Source of the DNA: Saccharomyces paradoxus
Lineage: Eukaryota > Ascomycota > Saccharomycetes > Saccharomycetales > Saccharomycetaceae
Direction of reading: 5' to 3'
NCBI RefSeq assembly: GCF_002079055.1
Contig: NC_047499.1
Span: forward strand, 434,001 to 498,000
DNA: 64,000 bases
Below are positions 41,408 to 51,722 of the stretch, piece after piece. The first letter of the stretch is position 1, and each line of letters begins with the position of its first letter. A program made the translations under genes and the position numbers. A model generated the notes under the pieces. The model made no database searches. It saw nothing but the letters and a program-made list of their open reading frames with translations, and was not told where the DNA came from.

Positions 41408-43006
41408 TCAAGAGGAGAAATGGGCGTAAATGGTACTAATCAAAATAACCGCGGCAGATAATGAAAAATATTGGCGCAACCCCCACTTGTTATTGCCTTT
41501 TCTATCAAACCAAGGTTTTCTTTCCATCGCAAAACGGATAAGTTTTTCCTTTTGCGTGTTATTTGGAGGATATCTCATAAATAGAGTGAAATCATTCCAA
41601 TATGGTTGTTTAAAAATTGTTCTTTCGTGGCTAAAGGTATTGAATCCATGAAATCCACCATAATTGCCATAACCTGAATTACCTATTCCTCCAAATGGGG
41701 CATCGGTAATACCTACATGAATCACTGTATCATCGACAACACAACCACCAGATCTCAAACGCGTCAATATACGATCTATTTCAGTTTGGCTATCAGAAAA
41801 TATATATTGCACTAATGGAGTATCGTGTTCTTTTATTATCTTGCTGATGGTCTCATCGAGATCGTCGTACTCGATAATGGGTAATACAGGTGCAAAATTT
41901 TCTTGTCTCATCAAAGGATCATCCCAGTCAATGTTATAAACTACAGTAGGTGGTACTAGGCATAAATCCTCAGCATCTGGGCCAATAGAAATTTTTGAAG
42001 GTACAATTTTGGAGCCGTTAGTTGAGTTTATATTTCCAACAGTTTTTTTGCAAGCAGCCTCATGAATCATGCGAGTATAATCTGTGTGCTCATCAAAATC
42101 TGGATAAAACTCATTTAACACAGTTTTACACTCTTCGATGACCTTTGGATAAATAGATTTATGCACTAACAAATAGTCCGGTGACACACAAATCTGACCA
42201 GAATTTCCAAAAGCTCCAAAAAAGATTCTTTTCAAAGCAGTCTTTATGTTCTTCGCTTTGAAATTTCCTGTAATAAAGGTAGGCGATTTACCACCAAGTT
42301 CAAGCACACAGGGTGTTAGACTTTTTGCTGCCTTTTCCGCAACTACTGAGCCGACACGTGGAGAACCCGTGTAGAATATTAAGTCAAATTTTCCACAGTC
42401 TAGCAGTCTTGTGGTTTCATCTATAGCTCCCTGGACTACTTGAATTAGTCCACTAGGAAAGCCAGCCGTAGCTAACATATTTTCAATAACTACGGCGGTG
42501 TGTGGTGTTAATTCACTGGGCTTCAAAACAATAGTGTTACCTGCGGCAAGAGCGGCTGCCAATGGGCCCAATGCTAAAAGCAGAGGAAAATTGAAAGGAG
42601 CAATAATCAAGACACTGCCCCTTGATATCTTCTCCACAACCGTTTTACCAAACATAAATGGAGGAGAAGAATCTGACACTTTCCGGGTTTTCATCATCTT
42701 GGGTAAAATCTCAATTAGGTGAAGTATGTCGTTCATAAGTTTGGTTGTTTCATTCAGGACAGACTCAACCTTGGTCCGATGGAAGTCCTTGTACATTGCA
42801 TCGATAAGTTCTTCCTCATGGTCTTTGACGGCATAATAAAGTTTTTTCAACTGCAACTCCCTGAACTCTAGATCTTTCTTCCTTGGGTTACTTTCGTGAG
42901 ACAATTTCAGTTGTTTCTCAAAGAAGAAATTCCTTGAAGTTTCAATTTTTTCGTCTATTTTAGATACTGGGGTATAGTTCAGAATTTTTGAACCGCTGTT
43001 TGACAT
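41408..43006 (-). CDS. HFD1: Fatty aldehyde dehydrogenase Hfd1
   Basis: The 532-residue class 3 aldehyde dehydrogenase oxidises hexadecenal in sphingolipid breakdown and 4-hydroxybenzaldehyde in the route to coenzyme Q. It locates to the mitochondrial outer membrane, lipid droplets and endosomes. The NAD fold shows FYTGSPRVGS, the general-base segment VLELGGKSP and the catalytic Cys near 273 in SGQICVSPDY. A C-terminal hydrophobic segment (SLSAAVILISTIYAHF) is the membrane anchor, as in human ALDH3A2. Length equals the reference. It converges with MYO5, 201 bp between the stops. Confidence 0.97.
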   Translation of the reverse strand: MSNSGSKILNYTPVSKIDEKIETSRNFFFEKQLKLSHESNPRKKDLEFRELQLKKLYYAVKDHEEELIDAMYKDFHRTKVESVLNETTKLMNDILHLIEILPKMMKTRKVSDSSPPFMFGKTVVEKISRGSVLIIAPFNFPLLLALGPLAAALAAGNTIVLKPSELTPHTAVVIENMLATAGFPSGLIQVVQGAIDETTRLLDCGKFDLIFYTGSPRVGSVVAEKAAKSLTPCVLELGGKSPTFITGNFKAKNIKTALKRIFFGAFGNSGQICVSPDYLLVHKSIYPKVIEECKTVLNEFYPDFDEHTDYTRMIHEAACKKTVGNINSTNGSKIVPSKISIGPDAEDLCLVPPTVVYNIDWDDPLMRQENFAPVLPIIEYDDLDETISKIIKEHDTPLVQYIFSDSQTEIDRILTRLRSGGCVVDDTVIHVGITDAPFGGIGNSGYGNYGGFHGFNTFSHERTIFKQPYWNDFTLFMRYPPNNTQKEKLIRFAMERKPWFDRKGNNKWGLRQYFSLSAAVILISTIYAHFSS

Positions 43007-43437
43007 TTTAGTAGTAGATCTGGTATCCTTATGCTCTTATGAATATTTTCTTTAAATAAGCAATATTCCAAAAGCAAAGCTTTTTATTTGGGGATTATCG
43101 ATTTCATCCTCTAAGTCCGAAGGCCCCTTAATGAAACGACAAAGAAAAAGAAAAGATGTGCGACTCTCCACCAAATCAAACTATTAAGACGAAAAGTGAA
43201 ATTTCCTAGCAACTGTATATGGACTCTTGAAGCGAGGTTGATTGAATGGTAAAAGTCTATAGTCGATAGGTTGATATTAGTTCACCGGTAATTGTCTATG
43301 TAGCCTATATTTATCTTGTCGGCATGAAATTCATATTGAAGAGTATATGATTATATATAAAAATGCATGTAAGTATTATATTATATCACGGACTATTTGG
43401 AATTACTATGCCTTATGAGTTTGTTATTTCATTCCCG
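43007..43437. other. HFD1 promoter / EUC1 3' region
   Basis: 431 bp between tandem minus-strand genes. A CCCCT word occurs in it near 43123. Nothing else is recognised. Confidence 0.4.
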
Positions 43438-44817
43438 TTAGGTGTCGTGATCGTTTTCTGGTGTGCTTGTACTGGAATTTGGTATACTACGTGGCTGTTG
43501 TAATGATAGTCTGGCTTCTCTCTCTTCTAAGAGAAAAATTCTTCTTGGCTTACCTCTTCTTTTTAAAGTGAGTGAATAGTCTTCGAGTTTGTCCATTTTC
43601 TTGGAGAAATATTCGTATAACTGGGACATTGATAATCGACAATGGTGTCCCTTGAAAGTATTATTTCCTAATCGAATATTCTCGACAACTTTAATGGCTT
43701 GGTTTCTACTTATTTTATTTTCAGGTAGCGACAACCCATATTTGCTTGGGTCTTCTTTTATATCTATTATTCTTTTTATGATGGTCATTCTCTTAGTAAA
43801 TAGAGTCCTTTCTTTGGCAGATCGCCTCCAAGTGGACCCGTATCTCCTCTCAAGGGAAAGAACTGATGGTTGCCCTGGTAGGCCTTCAAAATATTCACGA
43901 GCTGCATCTGTAACGTTCTGGATTGCACGATTTAGTTTATATGACGTTCCGACATACCCTCCCCTGTTCCTGATATCATTCTCGTTTCCAGTTCCATCGC
44001 GTTGGTTATTAATATCGTCATCATTAGTAGTAGAATCGGGATTATTTAAAGCAATATTCTCGCTATTACCGTTGCTATCACTTTGGTTCTCATCATATTC
44101 TCCATTTTCAAAATCAGATAGTCCTGGCTCAGGCTTGATGCGAGGATCACCTGCTAATATACTTGCGTGCATACTATATTCTTGCCAATTTGTCAATCTT
44201 GAGTGACTCTCATGAGTTTGCGTACTTTTTGAAGGATTTCCAACACGAGCAGCTTCCTGGGGAGTAACATTTTCCCCGGTATGGTCTATAAACCTTATTC
44301 TTTCCCCGGTCATAATACCAACTACCTCTTTGAAGACTTCTTTCATTGCGGAAACATCTTCAACATACTTGTTGATGTCTTTAAACCCTTTCTCCAACTT
44401 TTTTTGGTTCTCTAGAAAGAAAAGCTCTTGTTCTTTTTTCATTAGGCTGATTTCTTCCTTCAGATTCGAATTTTGCTCTTCCATCCTGGTTAGCTGTGCT
44501 ATAAGAAATGCATTGAAGTTTGTTTCAGGGTGTTCCTTTATCCTTCCGGGGCCTGATCTGTTGTTGGGCCCTGCTGTCGATGTAGGCGCTATGGGAGGTT
44601 GGGCAGGGTCTGTCGCTCTGAAGAGAGGATTACTATTACGGCCTGGGACCATATACCTATTTAATGCAGCGTGTCTTGATACACTTGTTGGACTTGTGGT
44701 TATAGTTCGCTGTCTTGGATCGTGATTCCTACGTTCAGAATCTCTATCTGAATCATCGTCGTCCAACGATCCGTACTCCCCAAAACCTTCTACATAGTTA
44801 TATTCTCGAGCGGGCAT
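43438..44817 (-). CDS. EUC1: GCR1_C-domain DNA-binding protein Euc1 (YMR111C)
   Basis: The 459-residue protein is highly charged with low-complexity N-terminal and central parts. A coiled coil spans about 110-160 (EEQNSNLKEEISLMKKEQE), and an acidic Asn/Asp-rich linker lies at about 235-275. A C-terminal GCR1_C-type DNA-binding domain follows at about 290-400 (SLERRYGSTWRRSAKERT, then IKRIIDI). In yeast Euc1 binds specific genomic hot spots where ubiquitin and SUMO conjugates accumulate and is controlled by the Slx5-Slx8 ligase. The locus identity is firm; length differs by a few residues from the 462 I recall. No frame break is seen. A 205-residue antisense frame is a shadow. Confidence 0.93.
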   Translation of the reverse strand: MPAREYNYVEGFGEYGSLDDDDSDRDSERRNHDPRQRTITTSPTSVSRHAALNRYMVPGRNSNPLFRATDPAQPPIAPTSTAGPNNRSGPGRIKEHPETNFNAFLIAQLTRMEEQNSNLKEEISLMKKEQELFFLENQKKLEKGFKDINKYVEDVSAMKEVFKEVVGIMTGERIRFIDHTGENVTPQEAARVGNPSKSTQTHESHSRLTNWQEYSMHASILAGDPRIKPEPGLSDFENGEYDENQSDSNGNSENIALNNPDSTTNDDDINNQRDGTGNENDIRNRGGYVGTSYKLNRAIQNVTDAAREYFEGLPGQPSVLSLERRYGSTWRRSAKERTLFTKRMTIIKRIIDIKEDPSKYGLSLPENKISRNQAIKVVENIRLGNNTFKGHHCRLSMSQLYEYFSKKMDKLEDYSLTLKRRGKPRRIFLLEEREARLSLQQPRSIPNSSTSTPENDHDT

Positions 44818-45128
44818 GTTTGATTGATGTGTTGAGACTCCAGGAATAACTTCTCAATGACAGAAAATATATTCCTCTGGAACAAGATTAACTTGAGTTA
44901 TTAAATATTTCAAGTTGGCGATGTCCTTTGTACTCTCGTTTATGTTCCAGTTTCAAGTACGCTTCCTTTTTTTCTTTTTTTACTATTACTAAACTCGTTC
45001 TCTTTTAGACAATACAGGTAGAAATAAAATTTGAATGCTATCCTTTAATATGAAAATGACGTTTAAGTGATATTTATATATTTATACATTTTTACTTAAC
45101 ACCTAAGTGCGCTGGTCCTAATTGCGGT
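44818..45128. other. EUC1 promoter / MED11 3' region
   Basis: 311 bp with poly-T tracts near 44965-44990. No gene is seen. Confidence 0.4.
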
Positions 45129-45524
45129 TCATTTGGATTTTGAAGGATCTAATATAGCCAACAATAAATCCAATTGCTCTTCCATCTTTTCTGTATCTTG
45201 GCCTAGGGCCTTCTTGTTGACGTTAATGGGTAGTAGTCGTGTCCCAACGTTGTCGTCTAACAGCTGTATTTCCTTACGTAACTGCATGGTTGATTTGTCT
45301 AGCCGTTCGTAAAACTGTTTGACATGGTTTTCGAATTGGGGTTTCACTGATTCATTACCACGTTTCAGTTCACCAAAAATGAACGTGACTTGGGACGCCT
45401 CCTGCAGCATGGAGCATAACTGGCTCTCTATATCATTTAGCGACTTAAGACGTTCCTGTATATATGGTGGCTGCATTGTTTCGTTTTCTTGTTTCATCTC
45501 ACTGTTCATATTGACATTTTGCAT
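45129..45524 (-). CDS. MED11: Mediator head subunit Med11
   Basis: The 131-residue, mostly helical protein matches Med11, an essential small subunit of the Mediator head module that pairs with Med22 and contacts the Pol II and TFIIH interface. The conserved core is YIQERLKSLNDIESQL (about residues 21-36), and the C-terminal helix carries a leucine heptad (MEEQLDLLLAILD). Length equals the reference. It is divergent from FOL3 across a 501-bp gap with an AT microsatellite. Confidence 0.96.
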   Translation of the reverse strand: MQNVNMNSEMKQENETMQPPYIQERLKSLNDIESQLCSMLQEASQVTFIFGELKRGNESVKPQFENHVKQFYERLDKSTMQLRKEIQLLDDNVGTRLLPINVNKKALGQDTEKMEEQLDLLLAILDPSKSK

Positions 45525-46025
45525 CGTTATTATTTTGACTTGGCAGCGTTCTCCTAAGCGCGCCTTTGACTTGATGAGAAGATTAAATCAAATTAATATA
45601 TCTAACGATCGAGTCAAAAAAGGTGGTTAGATGAGGTTATGCATACTGTCCAAGCGAGACCTTCGTACTCATTCGGTTGTACTCAAAACATGAAGGCAGC
45701 CGCAATGAGCGGCTTAAATCAAGGATTCATAAGATACCCGATATATATATATATATATATATATATAAGCCAAGATTTCTTCTATCACTGAATGTTTCAA
45801 AGTGTCTTATACAGTGGCTGCGTTCTGGCTATCATAATTCTTGTATTGCATATATTAGTCCTTCTGCAACCTTGGCTTGTTCGGGTGATTTCCTCGATGA
45901 ACAAACGTTACTGAAAAATTGAGCAGAAAAACCCAAGATTGTCTATATTATAAATGTTTTAAGTACGCCGATAAGGTCGCCTGTTATTAAGTTGACCCAG
46001 TGTGATTATTATATTTGCTATAACA
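45525..46025. other. MED11/FOL3 divergent promoter region
   Basis: 501 bp holding both promoters. An uninterrupted (AT)n tract spans about 45741-45767. A short ATG frame at 45677-45922 runs through the microsatellite and is probably chance. Confidence 0.5.
45741..45767. repeat. (AT)n microsatellite
   Basis: About 13 uninterrupted AT dinucleotides lie between MED11 and FOL3. Length is likely to be polymorphic between strains. Confidence 0.85.
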
Positions 46026-47309
46026 ATGGCTATTGAATTGGGACTTTCCCGTATTACTAAACTATTAGAGCATTTGGGCAATCCGCAAAACTCACTCAGA
46101 GTTCTGCACATTGCAGGAACAAATGGTAAGGGCTCAGTTTGTACTTACCTATCGTCTGTGTTGCAACAAAAGTCCTGCCAGATTGGCAAATTCACCACTC
46201 CACACTTAGTGCACGTTACTGATTCCATCACAATCAACAATAAGCCGATCCCGTTAGAAAGATATCGGAATATTAGATTAAAACTAGAAGCTTTAAACAA
46301 ATCACACTCTCTGAAATGCACCGAATTCGAACTGTTAACGTGTACCGCATTTAAATACTTTTATGACGTGCAGTGCCAGTGGTGTGTCATAGAAGTGGGT
46401 CTTGGCGGAAGACTTGATGCGACCAATGTTATTCCAGGTGCAAACAAGGCATGTTGTGGTATTACTAAAATCGGTTTGGACCACGAAAGCTTTTTAGGTA
46501 ACACCTTGTCTGAAATTTCTAAAGAGAAAGCTGGTATAATAACAAAAGGGGTGCCCTTTACAGTAATTGATGGAACCAATGAGCCAAATGTCATAAAAGT
46601 TGTTAAGGATAGATGTAAAGCTTTAGAGTCTAAACTATTCATTACAGATCCTCAACTTAATGGTAATATGATTGACACCAAATCCTGGGGTTGTTTTGAC
46701 TTGGCGAAACTGCCACTGAATGGAGAATATCAGATATTTAATCTCAGAGTGGCTATGGGTATGTTAGACTACTTGCAAATTAACGAACTTATTAATATTA
46801 CCAAAAATGAGGTTAGTTCAAGATTGGCGAATGTTGAATGGCCGGGGAGATTATATCGTATGGATTACTGCTATGACAAATTAAGTAACGGGACATTACC
46901 CATACTGATGGACGGTGCCCACAATGGCTCTGCTGCAACAGAGTTGGTTAAATACCTTAGAAAGGAATACGGAAACCAGCCCTTGACCTTCGTGATGGCA
47001 GTAACGTATGGAAAAAGCTTGGAGCCGCTACTTCAGCCATTATTGAGGCCTGTAGATCGAATAATTCTTACTCGTTTTAATAACGTGGAAGGTATGCCCT
47101 GGATTCATGCCACTGACCCTGAAGAGATAAAAGATTTCATTTTGACTCAGGGATATACGAGTGAGATAGAGATTGAAAATGAATTGCATCAGGTATTGCC
47201 CTCTTTGGCCCATGTATCAAAAGAGCAAAGACGACCAATCGTTGTGTGCGGTTCACTATATTTATGTGGCGAATTATTACGAATTCATAACAGTCATTTG
47301 AGAAACTAG
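46026..47309 (+). CDS. FOL3: Dihydrofolate synthetase Fol3
   Basis: The ATG at 46026 (MAIELGLSRI) gives 427 residues, the S. cerevisiae length; the frame is open eight codons further to a GTG. The enzyme adds the first glutamate to dihydropteroate (Mur-ligase/FolC superfamily). Seen are the ATP P-loop GTNGKGSVCTYL at 31-42, the FTTPHLVHVTDS loop, the VEVGLGGRLDATNV motif (IEVGLGGRLDATN here) and MDGAHNGSA in the C-terminal domain. The known S. cerevisiae enzyme is cytoplasmic and essential without folinic acid. Its stop is 57 bp from the convergent stop of YMR114C. Confidence 0.97.
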   Translation: MAIELGLSRITKLLEHLGNPQNSLRVLHIAGTNGKGSVCTYLSSVLQQKSCQIGKFTTPHLVHVTDSITINNKPIPLERYRNIRLKLEALNKSHSLKCTEFELLTCTAFKYFYDVQCQWCVIEVGLGGRLDATNVIPGANKACCGITKIGLDHESFLGNTLSEISKEKAGIITKGVPFTVIDGTNEPNVIKVVKDRCKALESKLFITDPQLNGNMIDTKSWGCFDLAKLPLNGEYQIFNLRVAMGMLDYLQINELINITKNEVSSRLANVEWPGRLYRMDYCYDKLSNGTLPILMDGAHNGSAATELVKYLRKEYGNQPLTFVMAVTYGKSLEPLLQPLLRPVDRIILTRFNNVEGMPWIHATDPEEIKDFILTQGYTSEIEIENELHQVLPSLAHVSKEQRRPIVVCGSLYLCGELLRIHNSHLRN

Positions 47310-47366
47310 ATAAAGTATGAAACAGCGAATATATAGACTATTGATAATAAAAATCCCAACAATATA

Positions 47367-48473
47367 TCACTTCTTTATTTTTTTCTTGCCTCTTGAGTCC
47401 TTTTGGTTTCCCAACATATTTACTATATTTCTCTTCTTTTCGCCTCCCTCTCTTTTAGGTGACACACTAGTTTCTTCCTTCTTCACTCGATCACCTATGC
47501 TTCCTTCGCCTGATGAAATTGATTCCTCTTGTTCCTCGTTCTTCTTTAATTCATCGTAGAAATTTTCTTTCAGGTTTTTCTTTTGATTAAGAGTATCTCC
47601 ACCTTTCACCGATTCACTGCCTTTTCCACTACGATTATCAACACCCTGTTCGATGTCAGTTTTGAACAAGGTTTTCTTTTTTTCTGCCTTCACGCTGAAC
47701 ATGTCTGAATCTTCTTTCAAAAGCGGTTTTATCAACCGTTCTCCAGTATTGGTAGTCTTCCCTACGTCATCGGTAACCTGATAGAATTGTAACTTTGACT
47801 CGTCATACTCCGGCTTTAGTAGCTTTACCAGCTCCTCAGTGCTCCATTCCGTCTTGTCCACATTCATCCATGCATCCCAACTCTTAGTGCCTGGTTCCAG
47901 CACGCAGGGCATTCTTTCGTGCAGCCATTCTAATTCTTTGGGGCCCTGTGCGGTTATTATGGTGAATGTATATAGGTCATCCTTTTCCACGTAATCATAC
48001 ATCCCTGCTACAAACATCAACTTACCGTCTCGTCTAGAAATGAAATAAGGCGTCTTCTTTTTCCCTACAGTTTTCCATTCAAAATATCCGCTCATAAGTA
48101 CAGCACACCTTTTCTTCTCACAGGGTCTCATCCACATTTTGCTCTTTTGTAAATTTTCTAAGCGGGCATTAAAAGTACGATAAGTCTTGAATTGTGAAGC
48201 ATCCTTAGTCCAGAAGGGTACAAGGCCCCATCTCATATATTGTACTGCTTTAACATCAGGACGATATACTGCAGAATAATTTGTAGGCGATACATTATAA
48301 GAAGCCTTGAATATATCCTTGCTAACGGTAGCGTGGTCTTTGGTATCTTCCGTGTCATGTGGACGCTGGTCAATCGATGAGGCGTCCTTGGGTGGATTTA
48401 CTGGTAAATTCCACTCTCTTAGAAGCACGGGCAAATCTCCACTGTCATAAGCTAAGGCAAACCTACCACACAT
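47367..48473 (-). CDS. YMR114C: SRAP-domain DNA-protein crosslink protein (HMCES/YedK family)
   Basis: The 368-residue protein starts MCGRFALAY, so after methionine removal Cys2 becomes the N-terminal catalytic residue that crosslinks to abasic sites in single-stranded DNA. Other SRAP landmarks are YNVSPTNYSAVYR (about 64-76), MRWGLVPFW (about 84-92), ARLENL, RCAVLMSGYFEW with the conserved Glu, and ITAQGPKELEWLHERMP containing the catalytic His. The C-terminal 120 residues are Lys/Glu/Ser-rich and disordered. Family knowledge supports a role in shielding abasic sites; the yeast protein is little studied. Length equals the reference. Confidence 0.95.
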   Translation of the reverse strand: MCGRFALAYDSGDLPVLLREWNLPVNPPKDASSIDQRPHDTEDTKDHATVSKDIFKASYNVSPTNYSAVYRPDVKAVQYMRWGLVPFWTKDASQFKTYRTFNARLENLQKSKMWMRPCEKKRCAVLMSGYFEWKTVGKKKTPYFISRRDGKLMFVAGMYDYVEKDDLYTFTIITAQGPKELEWLHERMPCVLEPGTKSWDAWMNVDKTEWSTEELVKLLKPEYDESKLQFYQVTDDVGKTTNTGERLIKPLLKEDSDMFSVKAEKKKTLFKTDIEQGVDNRSGKGSESVKGGDTLNQKKNLKENFYDELKKNEEQEESISSGEGSIGDRVKKEETSVSPKREGGEKKRNIVNMLGNQKDSRGKKKIKK

Positions 48474-48723
48474 CTTGGTTAAAGGACGTTGGCGTTGACA
48501 TTAATCTACTTCAATTAAGTTTTTGGTTCAACTGCTAGTTGTTTTGTTCCCTTTTTTGATCCCTTCCAATTTGAATTTTTCGTGGGGTTTCGGCCCTGCG
48601 AAAGTGCATTTACAAACCATCAACATTTTTAAGCATGAGTGGACCAGTTTCATTTAGTCACGAAAGTTCAAAGACAAGCCGGAAGCTCTCAATTAAAAAG
48701 TTTAAAGTTATCTCCTCTTCAGT

Positions 48724-50229
48724 ATGCTTCTACAAGGGATGCGTTTATCGCAAAGGTTCCACAAAAGACATCTATTTGCCTCCAACATTTTAGCGTTGCC
48801 AACGGAACCTGCACATATACGCCACCTACATGACATAAGGCCGCCTGCATCAAACTTCAATAAGCAAGAATCGGCTCCCATACCCCAGTCTCCAACTGAC
48901 TCACTAGCTCGACCACCAATGACACCCCAGCCCAATTCGGAAAAAAAAAATCGTGGCTTAATGTATTCTTTCATCGGGGTTTCCGTGGTAGGTTTAATTC
49001 TTTGGTCCAAAAGTAACTCCAAGAAACAAAAACTACCCCTTTCAGCGCAGAAAGTCTGGAAGGAGGCCATATGGCAAGAAAGTGATAAGATGGAGTTCAA
49101 TTACAAAAAGGCGTTAAGGAGGTATATTGAAGCTTTGGATGAATGCGATCGGTCTCATGTCGACCTATTGTCAGATGACTATACCAGAATAGAGCTGAAG
49201 ATTGCTGAAATGTATGAGAAGCTCAATATGCTTGAGGAAGCTCAAAACTTGTACCAAGAATTATTAAGTCGGTTTTTCGAAGCGCTGAATGTTTCCGGCA
49301 AGATTGATGATAGTGAAAGAGGCGAGGTGCTAAGAAAAGACCTCCGAATTCTAATTAAATCATTAGAAATTAATAAAGATATAGAAAGTGGTAAGAAAAG
49401 ATTGTTGCAACATTTGCTTTTAGCTCAAGAAGAGATTTTAAGCAAATCTCCAGAGTTGAAGGAATTTTTTGAAAATAGAAAAAAGAAACTATCTATGATA
49501 AAGGACATCAACAGAGACCCTAATGATGACTTCAAAACATTTGTCAGCGAGGAAAATATCAAGTTTGATGATCAAGGCTATATGATCTTGGACTTGGAAA
49601 AGAATAGCAGTGCTTGGGAACCCTTTAAAGAAGAATTTTTTACTGCTAGAGATTTATATACGGCTTACTGTCTGTCGTCAAAGGATATTGCGGCTGCTCT
49701 AAGTTGCAAGATAACTAGCGTGGAGTGGATGGTTATGGCAGACATGCCACCAGGACAGATATTGCTATCACAGGCAAATTTGGGGTCACTGTTCTATCTT
49801 CAAGCAGAAAAACTGGAAGCTGATCTAAATCAATTAGAGCGGGAAAAAAGTAAAGAGTCTGACCAAGAGTTAGATATGGGAACATACATAAAAGCTGTTA
49901 GATTTGTACGCAAAAATCGCGACTTATGTCTGGAAAGAGCACAAAAATGTTACGACAGCGTCATTAATTTTGCCAAAAGAAATAGAAAAATTAGGTTTCA
50001 TGTAAAGGATCAACTGGATCCTTCGGTTGCACAATCAATTGCCCTATCTACCTATGGAATGGGTGTTTTAAGCCTTCACGAAGGTGTCTTAGCTAAAGCA
50101 GAAAAACTATTTAAAGATTCGATTACTATGGCTAAAGAGACTGAATTTAATGAGCTCCTTGCTGAAGCTGAGAAGGAGTTAGAAAAGACGACCGTCTTAA
50201 AAGCGGCTAGGAAAGAGAATTTGAACTAA
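48724..50229 (+). CDS. MGR3: Mitochondrial i-AAA protease adaptor Mgr3
   Basis: The 501-residue protein has an N-terminal basic presequence-like region, a Pro-rich stretch, a transmembrane segment at about residues 79-95 (LMYSFIGVSVVGLILW), and a C-terminal domain with TPR-like helices facing the intermembrane space. Mgr3 with Mgr1 binds the i-AAA protease Yme1 and presents unfolded substrates. Length equals S. cerevisiae Mgr3. It shares a 250-bp divergent promoter with YMR114C and converges with ASC1. Confidence 0.95.
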   Translation: MLLQGMRLSQRFHKRHLFASNILALPTEPAHIRHLHDIRPPASNFNKQESAPIPQSPTDSLARPPMTPQPNSEKKNRGLMYSFIGVSVVGLILWSKSNSKKQKLPLSAQKVWKEAIWQESDKMEFNYKKALRRYIEALDECDRSHVDLLSDDYTRIELKIAEMYEKLNMLEEAQNLYQELLSRFFEALNVSGKIDDSERGEVLRKDLRILIKSLEINKDIESGKKRLLQHLLLAQEEILSKSPELKEFFENRKKKLSMIKDINRDPNDDFKTFVSEENIKFDDQGYMILDLEKNSSAWEPFKEEFFTARDLYTAYCLSSKDIAAALSCKITSVEWMVMADMPPGQILLSQANLGSLFYLQAEKLEADLNQLEREKSKESDQELDMGTYIKAVRFVRKNRDLCLERAQKCYDSVINFAKRNRKIRFHVKDQLDPSVAQSIALSTYGMGVLSLHEGVLAKAEKLFKDSITMAKETEFNELLAEAEKELEKTTVLKAARKENLN

Positions 50230-50479
50230 TACCACAATAAACGAACAGTAGAATTTGGCAAAAGTAGTAAATATTTTTACTGTACATATATGTTTTCGCA
50301 GTAAACAGGAAGCATCATCTATATCAACTAATGATAACCTTCTCTCCATTACTTCGAAATCTATGATGATTATATTATACATTACAATATAGAAATTATT
50401 TTCTTTATTTTTACCATTCTAAACACGACCAATAGCTAAAATATATACATAAAAGAACAAATGGACTTTATATATATTC

Positions 50480-51722
50480 TTAGTTAGCAGTCATAACTTG
50501 CCAAACTCTGATGACATTGTCGGTGTAACCGGCAAACAAAGTTTGACCGTCAGCAGACCAAGCCAAAGAAACAGCATGTGGTTCAGCAGCCTTACTGTAA
50601 CCGGCGAATTCTGGTCTCAAGTCATCGACCAAGTATTGTGGGTCCAAAGAAAAGACCTTAATACCGGTAGCAGTGGCAGCAGCCAACCAGTATCTGTTTG
50701 GAGAGAAAGCTAAAGAGAAAACTTCGTCTTGAGCAGACAAAGTGTACATGGCCTTCTTAGCAGCCAAGTTCCACAACATAATTTCACCATCCTTACCAGC
50801 GGAAGCAATCAAAGTTCCGTCTGGGGAAGCAGTCAAAGTGTTGATGTTAGAGTTGTGACCAATGAAGTCAGCTTCAATTTGGAATTGGTTTAAGTTCCAA
50901 GCCTGTCATTATATCCATTTTGTTAGTAAGGGAAACATTTAAAATTAAAAACTCAGTTTTCATTTTGACTTCACGTGTAAAAAAAGAGCACCGTGATGCT
51001 AAACCATTCATCAGAGATCTTGGTGATAATTAGTATGTCTCATTCGGAACTCAAAGTTCCATCTGAAGTAGCAAATATGTTATTACATCATTTGAATGGT
51101 ATGCACAAATCCACAGTTTTCTTCTTTTACCCGATTGTCATCATATTCTAGCATGGAAAAAAAATAAAAAAAATATATCACATACCTTAACCATCTTGTC
51201 GTTACCGGCGGAAATGATGGTGACAGAGTCATCATCAGCCTTTTCGTTTGGAACAACTCTGACTTGGGAAACCCAGTCATTGTGACCCAACAAGGTAGCC
51301 AAACATTGACCCTTAATAGTCCAGACCTTAATGGTCTTGTCACGGGAACCAGAGATAATCATGGAAGCCTTCTTGTCAATGTCAACGGACATAACATCGG
51401 ACTTGTGACCGACAAATCTTTGGTAGGTTTCACCGGTGGCAACATCCCATAATCTCAAGGTCTTGTCCCAAGAAGCAGACAAAGCGTAAGCACCGTCAGC
51501 AGTCAAAGTACAGTCTTGAACGATGTGACTGTGACCCTTGAAAGATCTGACTGGGACACCGAACTTTTGGTCGTCACCAGTCAACTTCCAGGAGATCAAA
51601 GTCTTATCACGGGAAGCAGACAACAATAGGTTTGGTTGACCAGCAGAAGTAGCCAAAGATGTGACCCAACCGTTGTGACCTTCCAAGGTACCTCTCAAAA
51701 CTAAAACTTCGTTAGATGCCAT
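50480..51722 (-). CDS. ASC1: RACK1 orthologue Asc1, ribosomal WD40 protein (two exons)
   Basis: Exon 1 is 51722-51186 (179 codons) and exon 2 is 50902-50480 (140 codons plus stop), together the 319 residues known for Asc1. The intron at 51185-50903 starts GTATGT, has the branch site TACTAAC at 50928-50922 and ends CAG. The exon junction joins GNDKMVK to AWNLNQF in frame. The protein is a seven-bladed WD40 propeller on the 40S head near the mRNA exit; in S. cerevisiae it acts in ribosome quality control, translation and as a G-beta-like scaffold. The intron carries snR24. A Rap1/RPG-type site upstream fits ribosomal-protein-like expression. Confidence 0.98.
51006..51097 (-). ncRNA. snR24: C/D box snoRNA snR24 (U24) within the ASC1 intron
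   Basis: On the minus strand, ATTCAAATGATGT contains a C-box-like ATGATGT (51091-51085), and CTGA at 51014-51011 is the D box, followed by TGAAT that pairs with ATTCA as the terminal stem. The segment before the D box, CACCAAGATCT, matches the conserved U24 guide that directs 2'-O-methylation of large-subunit rRNA. Host intron and order are as in S. cerevisiae. The ends are set by the terminal stem and may be off by a few bases. Confidence 0.88.

Noticed and set aside
43589-44206. 205-codon plus-strand ORF
   Set aside because: It is antisense to the charged, low-complexity part of EUC1; the reading is a product of codon composition on the other strand.
45677-45922. 81-codon ORF through the AT microsatellite
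   Set aside because: Its IYIYIYIY segment is the dinucleotide repeat translated; no promoter or homology supports it.
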